A stretch of DNA of 64,000 bases from Agrococcus jejuensis (GTDB lineage Bacteria; Actinomycetota; Actinomycetes; Actinomycetales; Microbacteriaceae). Below are positions 8,647-17,019 of the stretch, in pieces. How positions within the stretch are numbered: position 1 is the first letter of the stretch; every line of letters starts with the position of its first letter. The translations under genes and the position numbers were made by a program. Under the pieces are notes generated by a model. That model was not told the DNA's origin. It saw only the letters and a list, made by a program, of their open reading frames with translations, and searched no databases. The stretch covers positions 1,011,925 through 1,075,924 of the forward strand of contig NZ_VEFR01000001.1 in NCBI RefSeq assembly GCF_007679035.1. The letters are read 5' to 3'.

Positions 8647-8677
8647 TTGACACTGAAACTGTAGTGAGTACAGTTTC
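8647..8677 (+). promoter_or_regulatory. MFS exporter promoter with overlapping TetR-type operator
   Basis: TTGACA (8647-8652) and TACAGT (8669-8674) are separated by 16 bp, and the GTG start follows the -10 box by 6 nt. A perfect palindrome, GAAACTGTA (8655-8663) and TACAGTTTC (8669-8677) around GTGAG, fills the spacer and the -10 box. A regulator bound there would block RNA polymerase. The adjacent TetR gene is the obvious candidate. Confidence 0.85.
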
Positions 8678-8680
8678 GGT

Positions 8681-9976
8681 GTGACTTCACCGCAGACTCT
8701 CGCCCCGCGCGACGCCCGCCGCGCCTGGACCATGCTCATCGTGCTCACCACGCTTACGACCGCCGGCATGACGGTCGTGCTGCCCGTGCTCCCCTTCGTC
8801 GTCCTGCAGCACGTCGGCAACGGCGACGAGCTCGCCGTCTGGGTCGGCGTGCTGGAGGCCGTCAACGGCCTCTCCGCCTTCCTCGTCGCGCCGTTCCTCG
8901 GCCGCCTCTCCGACCGCTTCGGCCGCCGCCCCGTCATCGTCGTCGCCGCCTTCGGCGCCGCCGCCTCCATGACGCTCTTCGGGCTCGGCGGCTCGCTGTG
9001 GGTGCTGCTGCTCGCCCGCATCGTGCAGGGTCTGACGGCGGGCGACCTCCCCGCGCTCTTCGCGTACCTCGCCGACATCACGAGGCCCGAGGACCGCGCG
9101 AAGCGCTTCGGGCTGCTCGGCGCCCTCGCCGGCATCGGCACGATGGTCGGCCCTGCCGTCGGCGGCCTGCTCGCCGCGATCAGCGTGCAGCTGCCCGTGC
9201 TCGTGACGGCAGGCATCTCGCTCGTCATCGCCATCCTCAGCCTCGTGCTGCTCCCCGAGTCGCTGCCCGCCGCCAAGCGCATCGAGCGCATCGCGCTGCG
9301 CGACGTGCACCCGCTCGCCGCCGTCGCGATGGCGTTCCGCCGCCCCGAGCTCCGCGGCCTCATGCTCGCGTTCGCGCTGCTCGCGCTGCCGTTCGGCTTC
9401 TTCGTCAACACCTTCTCGGTGCTCGCGCTCGACGCCATCTCGTGGGGCCCGACGGCGATCGGCCTGCTCATCGCATCCGTCGGCATCATCGACGTCGCCG
9501 TGCAGGGCGTGCTGCTGCGCCTGCTGCTGCCCCGCATGGGCGAGCGCGGCGTCATCGTGGCCGGCATCGTCGCGCAGACGCTCGGCCTCGCTGCACTCGC
9601 GATCGTCGCGTCGGCCGTGTCCGAGCCGTGGCTCTTCATCCTCGGCGCCCTCGCGCTCGCCGCCGGCCAGGGTGCCTCGCAGGCGACGATGGACGGCGCG
9701 ATGTCGAACGCCGTCGGCGACGACGAGCAGGGATGGCTCGGCGGCTCGACGCAGTCGGTGAGCGCGGCCATGGGCGCCATCGCGCCGCTGCTCGCCGGCG
9801 CGCTCTACGCCGGCGTCGCCCACGCCGCGCCCTACGCGCTCGGCGCCGCGATCATGGTCGTCGCCATCGTCGTCGTGCTGCGCGCGCCCATCGTGGAGGC
9901 GGCGCGCCACCCGAATGCGGATCTCGACCCGACGCAGCCGCCGACCGCATCCACCCCGGTGCTCGCCGGCTCCTGA
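8681..9976 (+). CDS. MFS drug/metabolite efflux transporter
   Basis: A 431-residue major facilitator with about 12 membrane segments. The loop between helices 2 and 3 carries the family signature (GRLSDRFGRRPVI, about residues 75-87), and a second-half loop after a charged linker fits the drug:H+ antiporter architecture. The GTG at 8681 is read from a leaderless promoter that overlaps a TetR operator, so the gene is probably induced by its own substrate. The substrate is not predictable from sequence. Confidence 0.9.
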   Translation: MTSPQTLAPRDARRAWTMLIVLTTLTTAGMTVVLPVLPFVVLQHVGNGDELAVWVGVLEAVNGLSAFLVAPFLGRLSDRFGRRPVIVVAAFGAAASMTLFGLGGSLWVLLLARIVQGLTAGDLPALFAYLADITRPEDRAKRFGLLGALAGIGTMVGPAVGGLLAAISVQLPVLVTAGISLVIAILSLVLLPESLPAAKRIERIALRDVHPLAAVAMAFRRPELRGLMLAFALLALPFGFFVNTFSVLALDAISWGPTAIGLLIASVGIIDVAVQGVLLRLLLPRMGERGVIVAGIVAQTLGLAALAIVASAVSEPWLFILGALALAAGQGASQATMDGAMSNAVGDDEQGWLGGSTQSVSAAMGAIAPLLAGALYAGVAHAAPYALGAAIMVVAIVVVLRAPIVEAARHPNADLDPTQPPTASTPVLAGS

Positions 9977-9977
9977 G

Positions 9978-10036
9978 TCGATTGGGCAGCAGTGGTTCGC
10001 GCACCGGCGTGTCGCCAACCACTGTTGCCCAATCGA
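9978..10036. terminator. Long hairpin between convergent genes
   Basis: Arms 9978-9997 and 10017-10036 pair over 20 bp with one G-T wobble, around a 19-nt loop. It lies immediately after the MFS stop and before the convergent FUSC gene stop. There is no clear T tract, so two-way termination is inferred from position and symmetry. Confidence 0.7.
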
Positions 10037-10058
10037 GCGTCAGAACTGGCCAATCGGA

Positions 10059-11102
10059 TCAGGACGCGCGGCCCCAGGGGCGGATCGCCACGATCGCGAG
10101 CGACCCCACCGCGACGCCGAGCGCCGTCTCGACGAGGCGCGACAGCAGCAGCGCGTCGATCGGCACGGGCGCCGCGAGGTGCACGAGCAGCATCGCGAGC
10201 GGTGTGATCGCGACGAGTCCGATGGCGTAGTTCCAGCCGATCACGAGCTCGATGACGAACTGCAGCACGACGACGACCGCGATCGTCGCGAGCGGCGAGA
10301 GGCCCGCCGACAGCAGCAGCCACGCGACGCCGAGGCCCACGAAGGTGCCGACGACGCGCTGCACGCCGCGCGCCAGCTGGCCGTGCACGTGCGGCACCGC
10401 GAACGCGACGGCGGCCGAGAGCATCGCCCAGTACGGATGGTCGCCGCCGGGCAGCCAGCCCGAGACCGCGGTTGCGAGCGCGCCCGCCGCGCCGACGCCG
10501 ACGACCGCTCGTGCGACCTGCCAGCGGATGGCGGGGTCGCGCGGCGGCGCGGGCGGTGGGGCCTTGCGGGTCGGCAGCACGGCCTGCTCGAGCGCGCCGA
10601 GCCCGACGGCGAGCGCCGCGGTCGCCGCCGACACGAGCGGCACGAGCGGCACGTCGGCGGGCGCGAACGGCACGGAGGCGCAGGCTCCGGCGGCGAAGAC
10701 CAGGAAGAACGGACCCGGCGGACGCCAGCCCCGAGCATCCGACGCCCACGTCGCGAGCCCCGCGACGGCGGCGACGAGCGGGATCGCGAGCCACGCGCTC
10801 CACGGCGTCATGCCGACGAGCGCGCCGATCGCGGCGGTCGCGGTGAGCAGCGCGCCCATCCACGCCTGCGTGCGCCATCGCGTCCGCGACGGCCTGCGAC
10901 CGCCGTAGATCGACGCGAACGCGCCGAACGCCGCCGCGATGCCGAGGTCGAGCCGGTCGACCGCGAGCAGCGTGCCGAGCGCGACCGCGAGCACGATGGC
11001 GCCACGGATCGCGACGCGGTGCGCGCCCGGCGCCGGGCCGACGCGCACGCTCTCGCCGAGCACCCCGCGCACGTGGTGCAGCGGGCCGGGCGTCACGGTC
11101 AC
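10059..11102 (-). CDS. FUSC/aromatic acid exporter family membrane protein
   Basis: A 347-residue membrane protein with two blocks of hydrophobic helices, about residues 20-130 and 185-340, divided by a Pro/Lys-rich linker (TRKAPPPAPP). This matches the FUSC/aromatic acid exporter fold; the motif HPYWAMLSAAVAF in the second block is typical. Members export aromatic acids or similar compounds. The GTG start overlaps the stop of the aspartoacylase-like gene in a GTGA, so both are probably one operon. Confidence 0.82.
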   Translation of the reverse strand: MTVTPGPLHHVRGVLGESVRVGPAPGAHRVAIRGAIVLAVALGTLLAVDRLDLGIAAAFGAFASIYGGRRPSRTRWRTQAWMGALLTATAAIGALVGMTPWSAWLAIPLVAAVAGLATWASDARGWRPPGPFFLVFAAGACASVPFAPADVPLVPLVSAATAALAVGLGALEQAVLPTRKAPPPAPPRDPAIRWQVARAVVGVGAAGALATAVSGWLPGGDHPYWAMLSAAVAFAVPHVHGQLARGVQRVVGTFVGLGVAWLLLSAGLSPLATIAVVVVLQFVIELVIGWNYAIGLVAITPLAMLLVHLAAPVPIDALLLSRLVETALGVAVGSLAIVAIRPWGRAS

Positions 11103-12049
11103 TCTCCCAGCGCCGCGATGTGCACGAGTCCGTCGCCGGCATGCACGATCGGCGCTCGCGTGAGCCCGATGACCATGCCGTCGCGATCGGCGCGCACGAT
11201 GCGTCCGTTGCTGCCGAACGCGTCGGCGATGCGCCCGAGCCGCTGGCCCTCCTCGACGAGCGCGCCGAGGTCGACCTCCATGCGCAGGATGCCCGAGCCA
11301 CGCGCCCGCACCCAGCCGCTCGAGAAGCTCGCGAGCGGCGCCTCGTCGTCGACGCCCTCGCCGTCGAGCATGTCGAGCGCCGCGAGCACGCGCAGCACGC
11401 CGGCGACGCCGACGGCGATCGACTCGTCGTCGAAGCGCATCGCCTCGCCCGCCTCGTAGAGCAGCACGGTGCCGCCCGCCTCGCGCGCCGCCTGCCGCAG
11501 CGAGCCGTCGCGCAGCCGCGCGTGCAGCATGAGGGGCGCGCCGAAGGCCTCGGCGAGCCTGCGCGTCTCGGCATCCTCGAGGTCGGCGCGGATCTGCGGC
11601 AGGTTGCCGCGTCGCGCGGCCGCCGTGTGCAGGTCGATGCCGACGTCGCACTTCGAGACGACCTCGGTCATGAGCAGGTGGGCGATGCGGCTCGCGAGCG
11701 ATCCGCGTGCCGAGCCGGGGAACGAGCGGTTGAGGTCGCGACCGTCGGGCAGGTAGCGGTCGCCCGTCATGAAGCCGAGCACGTTGACGACGGGCACGGC
11801 GAGCAGCGTGCCGCGCAGCGTCCTCGGCGACACCTGCGCGAGCACCTGGCGCACGATCTCGACGCCGAGCACCTCGTCGCCGTGGATGGCCGCGTCGACC
11901 CACACCGTCGGGCCGGGCTCGCGGCCGTGCACGACGCGCACCGGCAGCGTCGCGTCGCCACCCGTCACGAGTCGCGTGATCGGCAGCTCGACGTCCTGCT
12001 GCTGCCCGGCCCGCACGCGCACGGTGCCGATCGCGAACGACTCACGCAC
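11099..12049 (-). CDS. Succinylglutamate desuccinylase/aspartoacylase family zinc hydrolase
   Basis: A 316-residue member of the M14-like AstE/aspartoacylase family, which cleaves N-acyl amino acid bonds with one zinc. The ligands are visible: AAIHGDE (first His and Glu, about residues 53-59) and IDLHT (second His, about 140). It starts with GTG and overlaps the upstream RimB-like gene by 8 nt and the downstream exporter gene by 4 nt. The substrate is unknown; position beside rimK and RimB-like genes suggests action on an amino-acid adduct. Confidence 0.87.
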   Translation of the reverse strand: MRESFAIGTVRVRAGQQQDVELPITRLVTGGDATLPVRVVHGREPGPTVWVDAAIHGDEVLGVEIVRQVLAQVSPRTLRGTLLAVPVVNVLGFMTGDRYLPDGRDLNRSFPGSARGSLASRIAHLLMTEVVSKCDVGIDLHTAAARRGNLPQIRADLEDAETRRLAEAFGAPLMLHARLRDGSLRQAAREAGGTVLLYEAGEAMRFDDESIAVGVAGVLRVLAALDMLDGEGVDDEAPLASFSSGWVRARGSGILRMEVDLGALVEEGQRLGRIADAFGSNGRIVRADRDGMVIGLTRAPIVHAGDGLVHIAALGE

Positions 12050-12530
12050 CCTCGCGCCTCCGATTCCGCGAGCGCACGTCGCGCGAGGGGCGCCCGCCGA
12101 GGTACGAGCCGGCCGAGTCGACGAGGAACCCCTGGCGCAGCGCCTCGCGACCCACGAGCATCCGGAAGCCCATCTCGTCGCGGCGCGTGAGCGACATCTC
12201 CGTGTCGATCGTGCGGCCGAGCAGACGGATGGGCGCCAGGATCACGATGCGCTCCTGCTCGGTGCCGTTCGACGATCGGATGACGCGACGGTCGTGGATC
12301 GGCACGTCGACGTCGACGGAGTCGGCGGTCGATCGCTGCCACGGATGGATGGCGAAGCGCACGCGCGCGACCCCGTCGACCTCGTGCTCCTCGACGTCGA
12401 ACGCGTGCAGCGCCGACGACCTGGCGCCGGTGTCGAGCTTCGCCTTCACGTGCTCGATGCCGAACGTCGGCAAGCCCACCCACTCGCGCCAGCCGGCCAC
12501 GACGGGGCTGGCAGGATGGTCGGCGGTCAT
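12042..12530 (-). CDS. RimB-like retropepsin family protease
   Basis: A 162-residue protein of the family annotated as ATP-dependent zinc protease/RimB. It has a retropepsin-like LDTGARSSALHA motif (about residues 33-44) and the MGFRMLVGREAL segment near 122. In Pseudomonas, RimB shortens the glutamate tails that RimK adds to ribosomal protein S6. Here it is divergent from rimK, 36 bp away, so modifying and demodifying enzymes are paired. ATG at 12530 is chosen as the start before the conserved GWREWVGLP. Confidence 0.85.
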   Translation of the reverse strand: MTADHPASPVVAGWREWVGLPTFGIEHVKAKLDTGARSSALHAFDVEEHEVDGVARVRFAIHPWQRSTADSVDVDVPIHDRRVIRSSNGTEQERIVILAPIRLLGRTIDTEMSLTRRDEMGFRMLVGREALRQGFLVDSAGSYLGGRPSRDVRSRNRRREGA

Positions 12531-12566
12531 GCATCCATCCAACCAGGGAAGCCAGGTGGACATTCG

Positions 12567-13766
12567 ATGAGGCTCGCCATCCTCTCCCGCGCCCCGCGCT
12601 CGTACAGCACCCGACGCCTGCGCGCGGCGGCCGTGGATCGCGGGCACGACGTGAAGGTGCTCAACACGCTGCGCTTCTCGATCGACCTGTCCGGCGACGC
12701 GCCCGACCTGCAGTTCCGCGGTCGGCAGCTGCGCGACTACGACGCGATCCTGCCGCGCATCGGCAACTCGATCACGTACTTCGGCACCGCCGTCGTGCGG
12801 CAGTTCGAGCAGATGGACGTCTACACGCCGAACACGGCCAACGGCATCACGAACTCGCGCGACAAGCTGCGCGCGACGCAGATCCTCGCGCGCCACGACA
12901 TCGGCATGCCCGCGACCACGTTCGTGCGCGATCGCGCCGACGTGATCCCCGCGATCGAGCGCGTCGGCGGCGCCCCCGTCGTGCTGAAGCTGCTCGAGGG
13001 CACGCAGGGCATCGGCGTGATCCTGGCGCCGACGATCAAGGTGGCGGAGGCCATCATCGAGACGCTGCAGTCGACGCGGCAGCAGGTGCTCATCCAGCGC
13101 TTCGTGTCGGAGTCGAAGGGGCGCGACATCCGCGCGCTCGTCGTCGGCGACCGCGTCGTCGCGGCCATGCGCCGCGTGGCGCAGGGCGACGAGTTCCGCT
13201 CGAACGTGCACCGCGGCGGATCGGTCGAGGCGGTGACGCTCGACGCCGAGTACGAGCGCGTCGCCGTGCGCGCCGCGCAGATCATGGGTCTCAAGGTCGC
13301 CGGCGTCGACATGCTCGAGGGCAACGACGGCCCGCTCGTCATGGAGGTCAACTCCTCCCCCGGCCTCGAGGGCATCGAGCGGGCGACGAACCTCGACATC
13401 GCCGGCGCGATCGTCGACTACATCGGCGACCAGGTGGCGTTCCCGCAGATCGACGTGCGCGAGCGTCTGTCGATCTCGACCGGCTACGGCGTCGCGGAGC
13501 TCGTCGTGCACGGCGACGCCGAGCTCGTGGGCAGGACGATCAAGGAGTCGGGCCTCTGGGAGCGCGACATCACGGTGCTCACGGTGCACCGCGGCACCTC
13601 CGTCATCCCGAACGCGAAGGGCCGCGAGGTGCTGGAGGCCGAGGATCGGCTGCTGTGCTTCGGCCGGCTCGAGGAGATGCGCTCGATGATCCCCGAGCGC
13701 CCCAAGCGTCGCAAGCGCGTGAAGCGCCTGCCGAAGGATGCGATGGAGTCGCTGCAGGAGGACTGA
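12567..13766 (+). CDS. rimK: RimK-type ATP-grasp glutamate ligase with C-terminal RCK_C-like domain
   Basis: A 399-residue ATP-grasp ligase. Residues 1-295 match RimK: RIGNSITYFG and NGITNSRDKLR near 70-105, KLLEGTQGIGV of the ATP site near 140, and the metal-binding MEVNSSPGLEGIE near 258. RimK enzymes add glutamate to the C-terminus of ribosomal protein S6 or build poly-glutamate. E. coli RimK is 300 residues; the extra ~100 here (about 300-380) resemble a TrkA-C/RCK_C ligand-binding domain, with a VGRTIKESGLWERDITVLTV core, and end in a basic tail. An AGGTGGA ribosome site precedes the ATG. Confidence 0.9.
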   Translation: MRLAILSRAPRSYSTRRLRAAAVDRGHDVKVLNTLRFSIDLSGDAPDLQFRGRQLRDYDAILPRIGNSITYFGTAVVRQFEQMDVYTPNTANGITNSRDKLRATQILARHDIGMPATTFVRDRADVIPAIERVGGAPVVLKLLEGTQGIGVILAPTIKVAEAIIETLQSTRQQVLIQRFVSESKGRDIRALVVGDRVVAAMRRVAQGDEFRSNVHRGGSVEAVTLDAEYERVAVRAAQIMGLKVAGVDMLEGNDGPLVMEVNSSPGLEGIERATNLDIAGAIVDYIGDQVAFPQIDVRERLSISTGYGVAELVVHGDAELVGRTIKESGLWERDITVLTVHRGTSVIPNAKGREVLEAEDRLLCFGRLEEMRSMIPERPKRRKRVKRLPKDAMESLQED

Positions 13767-13774
13767 GCAGCAGG

Positions 13775-13820
13775 CATGACGAGCGCCCCGTCGACCGAGG
13801 TCGACGGGGCGCTCGTCATG
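13775..13820. terminator. Perfect 21-bp bidirectional terminator hairpin
   Basis: Arms 13775-13795 and 13800-13820 are exact complements around a CGAG loop. The hairpin sits between the rimK stop and the convergent stop of the transporter gene, so it can end transcripts from both sides. Confidence 0.85.
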
Positions 13821-13831
13821 CGTGGGTCGAG

Positions 13832-15274
13832 CTACCGCTTCGCGGCCGCGACGGCCTCCGCCTGTGCGATGGCATCGCGGTCGACGGCCGAGAGGTCGGA
13901 GGCGTCGACGGCGTCGCCGCGGCGCCAGCCGTCCCACTTGCCCGACTGCTCGAACTCGACCGACAGCGGCACGCCGGTGCGGTCCTTCGTGAGCAGGGTG
14001 CCCACGACCGAGACGACGACGGTCACGAGCAGGTAGCCCACGATCGCCCACGTCGTGCCCGTGGACTGCAGCAGCGCCTGGGCGATCGTCGGCGCGAACG
14101 CGCCGCCGATGATCGCGCCGATCGCGTAGGCGATCGAGACGCCCGAGAAGCGCACCGATGCGGGGAACGACTCCGCGTACCAGGCCGCCTGCGCGCCGTA
14201 CGTGAGGCCGAGGCCGACGCCGAGCAGGATCGTGGCGATCGCGACGCCTGCGACGCCCGTGTAGACGAGCTGGAACAGCGGCACGATGCCGAGCGCGAGC
14301 ACGACCCAGCCGACGAGGTAGATGCGCTTGCGGCCGTAGCGGTCGGAGAGGAAGCCGGCGAGGAACGTGAAGATGAGCCACGTGAACGATCCCGCGAAGG
14401 CGGCGAGCTGCACGCCGACGGGGTCGAACCCGAGGCCGGGCGGCGTGCCGTCGACGGGGCGCGAGGCGAGGCCCTGCACGTAGCCACCGGTCGTCATGTA
14501 GCCCGCGGCGTTGTTGGCGCAGAAGATCATGGCGCACGTCACCACGACGAGGCCGTACTTCTTGAACACCTGCACGATCGGCGCCGACTGACGCTGCGCC
14601 GTCTCCTTGATCTCCTGGAAGACCGGCGACTCGTCGACCGAGCGACGCACGACGAAGCCGATGACGACGAGCAGGATCGACACGAAGAACGGGATGCGCC
14701 AGCCGACCTCGAGGAAGGCGTCGCCCGGGAAGAGCGCGCGGATGGCGGCGAGGATGCCGGTCGCGAGCATGAGGCCGAGCGGCACGCCGGCCTGCACGAA
14801 CGAGCCGTAGAGGCCGCGTCGGTTGGCGGGCGCGTGCTCGATGGCCATGAGCACGGCACCGCCCCACTCGCCGCCGGCCGACAGGCCCTGCAGGATGCGC
14901 AGCAGCATGAGGAGGATCGGTGCGAGGTAGCCGGCCTGCTCGAACGTCGGCAGCGCGCCGACGAGCGTCGTCGCGAGACCCATGAGGAGCAGCGTGATGA
15001 CGAGCATGGGACGACGACCGATGCGGTCGCCGAAGTGGCCGGCGAGGAACGCGCCGAGGGGGCGGAAGAGGAACGAGATGCCGATCGTGACGAGCGAGAG
15101 GATCGACGCGAGGCCGGGGCCGGCCGGCTCGAAGAACAGCTGGGCGAACACGAGGTTCGCCATGAAGGCGTAGATGAAGAAGTCGTACCACTCGATGGTG
15201 GTGCCGACCACGACGGCGCCGAGGACCTTGTTGCGCTCACGCGCTGAGGTGCGCGCGTGGGATGTGCTGGACAC
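13832..15274 (-). CDS. MHS family MFS transporter (ShiA-like organic acid symporter)
   Basis: A 480-residue metabolite:H+ symporter. The N-terminus carries the MHS signatures VVVGTTIEWYDFFIYA (about residues 20-35) and GHFGDRIGRRP, then RILQGLSAGGEWGGA, with 12 membrane segments. These proteins import carboxylates such as shikimate, ketoglutarate or aromatic acids. It starts with GTG behind a GAAGGAG ribosome site. It is divergent from the homoprotocatechuate operon, so uptake of 4-hydroxyphenylacetate or a related acid is the likely role (inference from context). Confidence 0.9.
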   Translation of the reverse strand: MSSTSHARTSARERNKVLGAVVVGTTIEWYDFFIYAFMANLVFAQLFFEPAGPGLASILSLVTIGISFLFRPLGAFLAGHFGDRIGRRPMLVITLLLMGLATTLVGALPTFEQAGYLAPILLMLLRILQGLSAGGEWGGAVLMAIEHAPANRRGLYGSFVQAGVPLGLMLATGILAAIRALFPGDAFLEVGWRIPFFVSILLVVIGFVVRRSVDESPVFQEIKETAQRQSAPIVQVFKKYGLVVVTCAMIFCANNAAGYMTTGGYVQGLASRPVDGTPPGLGFDPVGVQLAAFAGSFTWLIFTFLAGFLSDRYGRKRIYLVGWVVLALGIVPLFQLVYTGVAGVAIATILLGVGLGLTYGAQAAWYAESFPASVRFSGVSIAYAIGAIIGGAFAPTIAQALLQSTGTTWAIVGYLLVTVVVSVVGTLLTKDRTGVPLSVEFEQSGKWDGWRRGDAVDASDLSAVDRDAIAQAEAVAAAKR

Positions 15275-15317
15275 GTGGACTCCTTCGTCCGTGAGGGATC
15301 GTCATCGATCAGGTGGG

Positions 15318-15323
15318 AGCCTA
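15318..15323 (-). promoter_or_regulatory. -10 box (TAGGCT) for the MHS transporter
   Basis: On the minus strand TAGGCT lies about 44 bp before the GTG at 15274. A weak TGACCG (15342-15347) sits 18 bp further up as a possible -35. This gene has a leader and a normal ribosome site, unlike the operon across the divide. Confidence 0.4.
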
Positions 15324-15423
15324 GCCCACTTCCCGAACGATCGGTCAGGAAATGCCGAGTGGCGACCCGATCGCTCGTGACGCCCTCGTCCTTGCGCCGA
15401 GCCGAGGCCCGACGGCGCGAGCA

Positions 15424-15431
15424 TATACGAT
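15424..15431. promoter_or_regulatory. Second GntR half-site (TATACGAT)
   Basis: TATACGAT repeats the right part of the full palindrome at 15507-15518, about 83 bp away. It could be a second contact for the same regulator and so link control of the divergent transporter and the catabolic operon. Confidence 0.4.
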
Positions 15432-15490
15432 CGCGTGCACGATCCGTCAAGCACCTCGCACGCATCGTCACCCCCGCGACGCGCTGCCTG

Positions 15491-15518
15491 TTGCGCGACG
15501 TCCCGGATCGTATACGAT
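15491..15518 (+). promoter_or_regulatory. Catabolic operon promoter with GntR operator
   Basis: A perfect 12-bp palindrome, ATCGTATACGAT (15507-15518), overlaps a TACGAT -10 box (15513-15518). TTGCGC (15491-15496) sits 16 bp upstream as -35. The ATG at 15526 follows the -10 by 7 nt. A GTATAC core is typical of FCD-type GntR operators, and such a regulator is the second gene of the operon. Confidence 0.75.
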
Positions 15519-15525
15519 GACGGAC

Positions 15526-17019
15526 ATGAGCGACTCGACGACGAGCGCGGCTGCCGCAGGCGCCGCATGGGACCTGCTGGGCACCAAGCCGGGCAAGGTC
15601 GTGGCGATGCACATCGGCTACGCCGCGCGCGCAGCCCAGAAGGGTCGCACGCCCGAGGCGCCCGGCTACTTCCTCAAGCCCGCGACGTCGCTCACGACCG
15701 GCGGCGAGGTCGAGCTGCCCGCCGGCTGCGAGATCCTCGGGTTCGAGGGCGAGATCGCCCTCGTCATCGGTCGCGAGGTGCGCCGCGTCTCCGAGGACGA
15801 CGCCTGGAGCGCCGTCGCCTTCGTCACCGCCGCGAACGACCTCGGCGTCTTCGACCTGCGCTGGGCCGACAAGGGCGCGAACGTGCGCTCGAAGGGCGGC
15901 GACGGCTTCACGCCCGTCGGCCCCGCGCTGCTGCCCGCCGCCGACCTCGACCCGCACGCGATCGAGATCCGCGTCTGGCGCGACGGCGAGCTCGTGCAGG
16001 CCGACGACACGTCGACGCTGCTGTTCCCGCTCCCCCGGATCGTCTCCGACCTCTCGCAGCTCATGACCCTCGAGCCCGGCGACGTCATCCTCACCGGCAC
16101 GCCCGCCGGCGCATCGACGTTCGCGCCCGGCCAGACGATCGAGGTCGAGGTCACGGGCGCCGGCCGCTCGACCGGTCGCCTCGCGACGACCGCGGTGCAG
16201 GGCACCGCTCCCCTGCCGCCGTACTCGGCGCAGCCGAAGCCGACGCCCGAGCAGTGGGCCGATGCATCCGGCCGGCCCGTCGCCGACTTCCAGGCTCCTG
16301 CCGAGCCCGTGCTCGACGAGGCGCTGATCGCGCGCATCGAGCGCGTGGCGACGGCGACGCTGTCGTCGCTCCTGCGCAAGCGCGGCATCGTCAACGCCAC
16401 GATCGATGGCCTCCAGCCCTCGCAGCCCGGCACGCGCATGACGGGCGTCGCCCGCACGCTGCGCTACGTGCCGAACCGCGAGGACCTCTTCCGCACGCAC
16501 GGCGGCGGCTACAACGCGCAGAAGCGCGCCGTCGACTCGCTGCAGCCCGGCGAGGTGCTCGTGATGGATGCGCGCGGCGAGACCCGATCGGGCACGCTCG
16601 GCGACATCATCGCGCTGCGCGCCCGTACGCTCGGCGCCGCCGGCATCGTGACCGATGGTGGCGTGCGCGACCTCGGCGCCGTCACCGAGATCGGCATCCC
16701 CACGTACCACTCGGGCGCGCACCCGAGCGTGCTCGGCCGCTGGCACGTGCCGTGGGGCGTCGACGAGACGATCGCGTGCGGCGGCACCACGGTGCAGCCC
16801 GGCGACGTCATCGTCGCCGACGACGACGGCATCCTCGTGATCCCGCCCGCCATCGTGCGCGAGCTCGTCGACGAGGCGGAGGTGCAGGAGGCCGCGGAGG
16901 CGTTCATCGCGCGCATGGTCGAGGAGGGGCATCCCGTCGACGGGCTGTTCCCCATGGATGCGTCGTGGCGCGCGCGCTTCGAGGCCGAGCGGACCAGCGC
17001 CGAGGGAGCCGACGCGTGA
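15526..17019 (+). CDS. FAH-family hydrolase/decarboxylase fused to an RraA-like domain
   Basis: A 497-residue two-domain protein. Residues ~50-215 form a fumarylacetoacetate hydrolase-like domain (metal-binding FEGEIALVIG, then DVILTGTPAGAS), the fold of HpaG decarboxylase/isomerase. Residues ~265-480 are an RraA/HMG-aldolase-like domain (RTLGAAGIVTDGGVRD is the family's active-site segment; then CGGTTVQPGDVIVADDDG). In the homoprotocatechuate pathway HpaG decarboxylates 5-oxo-pent-3-ene-1,2,5-tricarboxylate; the first half fits that step. RraA-like proteins can act as oxaloacetate decarboxylases or aldolases, so the tail may serve the pathway's end. ATG 15526 is preferred on promoter spacing; ATG 15517 is also in frame. 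Confidence 0.85.
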   Translation: MSDSTTSAAAAGAAWDLLGTKPGKVVAMHIGYAARAAQKGRTPEAPGYFLKPATSLTTGGEVELPAGCEILGFEGEIALVIGREVRRVSEDDAWSAVAFVTAANDLGVFDLRWADKGANVRSKGGDGFTPVGPALLPAADLDPHAIEIRVWRDGELVQADDTSTLLFPLPRIVSDLSQLMTLEPGDVILTGTPAGASTFAPGQTIEVEVTGAGRSTGRLATTAVQGTAPLPPYSAQPKPTPEQWADASGRPVADFQAPAEPVLDEALIARIERVATATLSSLLRKRGIVNATIDGLQPSQPGTRMTGVARTLRYVPNREDLFRTHGGGYNAQKRAVDSLQPGEVLVMDARGETRSGTLGDIIALRARTLGAAGIVTDGGVRDLGAVTEIGIPTYHSGAHPSVLGRWHVPWGVDETIACGGTTVQPGDVIVADDDGILVIPPAIVRELVDEAEVQEAAEAFIARMVEEGHPVDGLFPMDASWRARFEAERTSAEGADA

